Source: Desulfurococcales archaeon ex4484_217_1
GTDB taxonomy: Archaea; Thermoproteota; Thermoprotei_A; EX4484-217-1
Reading direction: 5' to 3'
NCBI GenBank assembly: GCA_002254745.1
Contig: NJED01000026.1
Span: forward strand, 1-6,299
Length of the DNA: 6,299 bases
The notes beneath the pieces are model-generated. The model was not told where the DNA came from, did no database searches, and saw only the letters and a program-made list of their open reading frames with translations. Below, in pieces: positions 4,777 to 6,299 of the stretch. Positions within the stretch are counted from its first letter, which is position 1. The number at the start of each line of letters is the position of its first letter. Both the position numbers and the translations under genes were made by a program.

Positions 4777-6299
4777 TTGCCCAAAGCAGCCATTAAGCAA
4801 TCACTAATACCTATTGTTGCCTGGATAATAGTTGTAGCCTTATGTATACCCTACGCTATGAACTTAGATAAAGTTCTTTCTTATAAAGAGGAGGCATTTC
4901 TTCCTGAAAATGTCGAGTCCATTATAGCTAAAAACATTGTTGAAGAGAAATTTAAAGATGAAGAGAAAATTAAAGGTGTAGATTTAGCAATTATAGTTAA
5001 AGGAGTTGATCCGAGAAGTAAGGATGTAGAAGAAAAATATAGAATATTTAAGGACAAAGTATCAAATGTAGTTGAAGAAGCTAACACCGTGTATGATGTA
5101 CTATGGGATGCTCAAGAGGAATACGATGAATTCATTCAGAATATCACTAAAGAATTAAGAGAGGAACTAAGAGATAACTTAAAGGAAAACATAAGTGACA
5201 TGCATGAGGCATTATACAGCCTAAAAAATGTAACCATGGATTTCGAAAAAGCCTTTCTAAACTTAACAGACGAGCTTCGAGAATTACATGACAGAATATA
5301 CGATGTAGAGGAAGCAATAATTAGTTTTGACAGAGAATATTCTGAAGCATTTGAAAGAGCAATAGAACTACACAAACTACTTTATGGAATAAGAAATTTT
5401 ACTATTCTAGTTAATGAAACCTATGGTCAAGTATTTAGAAATGTTACAGAACTACATTATTTAGTGCACCAAATAGCATACATGCTCAGGTCCTACAATA
5501 GCCTCTACTTTGATATGTCGCTACTTTATGCTTATACTTTCTGGGATACCACGAGAGCTCATTACTACTTAACCTACACTACAGACGCTTATGTTAATCC
5601 TCCAATAGATAATACTGACTTGAAGACTTTAACATACTACACTAATGTATCTGTAGTCATGCCTGAACTAGGACCCGTAAATACTACACTAGCTAGCATG
5701 ACCTACTACTTTATCTTCAATAAATATCCTTTCGCACCATTGTCTGCTAAAGATGCAGATTTCGTAAAACTAACATCTGAAGTAGTGGAGAATTCTATTG
5801 GCAGCCAAGTGCCTTTAGAATTTTATAATCAATCTATTTTATGGGTAAACTGCTTTTCCATAAGCTATAATGCAACATTGTATAGTTGGAAGAATAAATA
5901 TAATGTTTCTGAATTATGGATGAAATATGCTTATATACCTTCAGAGCAGCCACCTATAACGTCATATTATTCGCAAGTGCAAATGCTAAACAACATACTA
6001 TCTTTAAGTAACAGCAGTATTGAAAATGCAGTATTCATGTACGTTCAAGTAACAGCTCCAATATTATCTAGTGAAACAGGTATACCTCAGGATGTTGCTG
6101 AAGAAATATTATATAAGGCATATGAAATAGGGAGGAGTCCTACAAGTGATAAAGTAGAGAGAGCTTTGGCTCAAATATTTAACAAGTTAATCACTGATGC
6201 ACCTTTTAACGTATCTCAAGTAGTATCTTATCTATACGAAATAGGTCCTACACCTCAATATGAAGCGCTAGGTAGTATTTCAAGAAAAATAACGTTTGA
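4777..6299 (+). CDS. MMPL/RND-superfamily exporter, N-terminal part (runs off the right edge)
   Basis: The frame stays open for 507 codons to the end of the window, so the C-terminal part is missing; the TGA at 6297-6299 is out of frame. Residues 10-28 (LIPIVAWIIVVALCIPYAM) form a membrane helix. LSYKEEAFLPENVES (34-48) and VDLAIIVKGVD (68-78) resemble the start of the first porter domain in archaeal MMPL/RND proteins. Residues about 85-240 are highly charged and helical, probably a coiled-coil hairpin. Residues 240-507 are rich in Tyr, Asn and Thr, and no second membrane helix appears. Fourteen N-X-S/T sequons begin at 122, all beyond the helix, fitting an outward-facing glycosylated domain. 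RND proteins export lipids or hydrophobic compounds by proton motive force; the substrate is unknown. The start is TTG after a good ribosome-binding site. A divergent PadR gene supports an efflux role. Without the later helices, another membrane-anchored surface protein cannot be excluded. Confidence 0.75.
   Translation, partial: MPKAAIKQSLIPIVAWIIVVALCIPYAMNLDKVLSYKEEAFLPENVESIIAKNIVEEKFKDEEKIKGVDLAIIVKGVDPRSKDVEEKYRIFKDKVSNVVEEANTVYDVLWDAQEEYDEFIQNITKELREELRDNLKENISDMHEALYSLKNVTMDFEKAFLNLTDELRELHDRIYDVEEAIISFDREYSEAFERAIELHKLLYGIRNFTILVNETYGQVFRNVTELHYLVHQIAYMLRSYNSLYFDMSLLYAYTFWDTTRAHYYLTYTTDAYVNPPIDNTDLKTLTYYTNVSVVMPELGPVNTTLASMTYYFIFNKYPFAPLSAKDADFVKLTSEVVENSIGSQVPLEFYNQSILWVNCFSISYNATLYSWKNKYNVSELWMKYAYIPSEQPPITSYYSQVQMLNNILSLSNSSIENAVFMYVQVTAPILSSETGIPQDVAEEILYKAYEIGRSPTSDKVERALAQIFNKLITDAPFNVSQVVSYLYEIGPTPQYEALGSISRKITF

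Noticed and set aside
4881..5375. Minus-strand open frames at 4881-5087 and 5136-5375
   Set aside because: Ser/Leu-rich antisense shadows of the long plus-strand exporter-like frame, without motifs or ribosome-binding sites.
6297..6299. TGA at the very end of the window as the stop of the exporter-like gene
   Set aside because: The gene's frame has codons starting at 6292 (ACG) and 6295 (TTT), so this TGA is out of frame and the gene continues past the window.

Overview
The window looks like chromosomal DNA of a thermophilic, AT-rich archaeon, probably one of the Thermoproteota (Crenarchaeota) or a near relative. The pterin genes are of the archaeal (tetrahydromethanopterin-type) kind, TATA boxes stand where bacterial -35/-10 boxes would be, Shine-Dalgarno sites match an archaeal 16S 3' end, AGA/AGG dominate the arginine codons, and three of the six genes appear to use TTG starts. 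No genus can be named from this evidence, and no methanogenesis gene is visible. GC content was not computed.

Left part (1-4048): four adjacent genes for the modified-folate (tetrahydromethanopterin or related) coenzyme. On the plus strand is the 3' part of mptA (GTP cyclohydrolase, 1-657, cut by the left edge). It meets, tail to tail with a 10-base overlap, a minus-strand run: beta-RFAP synthase (648-1631), a three-domain dihydropteroate-synthase-like protein (1641-3206) and mptE (3260-4048). Together they cover the first pterin step, activation of the pterin alcohol, formation of the aryl-ribose half and, by inference, the joining of the two halves. The dihydroneopterin aldolase and later steps are not in the window.

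Middle (4068-4776): a PadR-family repressor gene on the minus strand ends only 19 bases before mptE, so padR-mptE-DHPS-like-RFAP synthase may be one transcript. Upstream of padR is a divergent promoter region. It carries a near-perfect 41-base inverted repeat that overlaps a TATA box for each direction, a good candidate for the PadR operator.

Right part (4777-6299): the first 507 codons of a large plus-strand gene that runs off the window. It starts with one membrane helix and continues as a big extracytoplasmic domain with a long coiled-coil region and many N-glycosylation sequons. The N-terminus fits an archaeal MMPL/RND-superfamily exporter. The likely circuit is an exporter controlled by the divergent PadR protein, with the pterin operon possibly drawn into the same control because it lies downstream of padR. 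No RNA gene, mobile element or CRISPR array was seen, and no gene-free stretch exceeds 300 bases.
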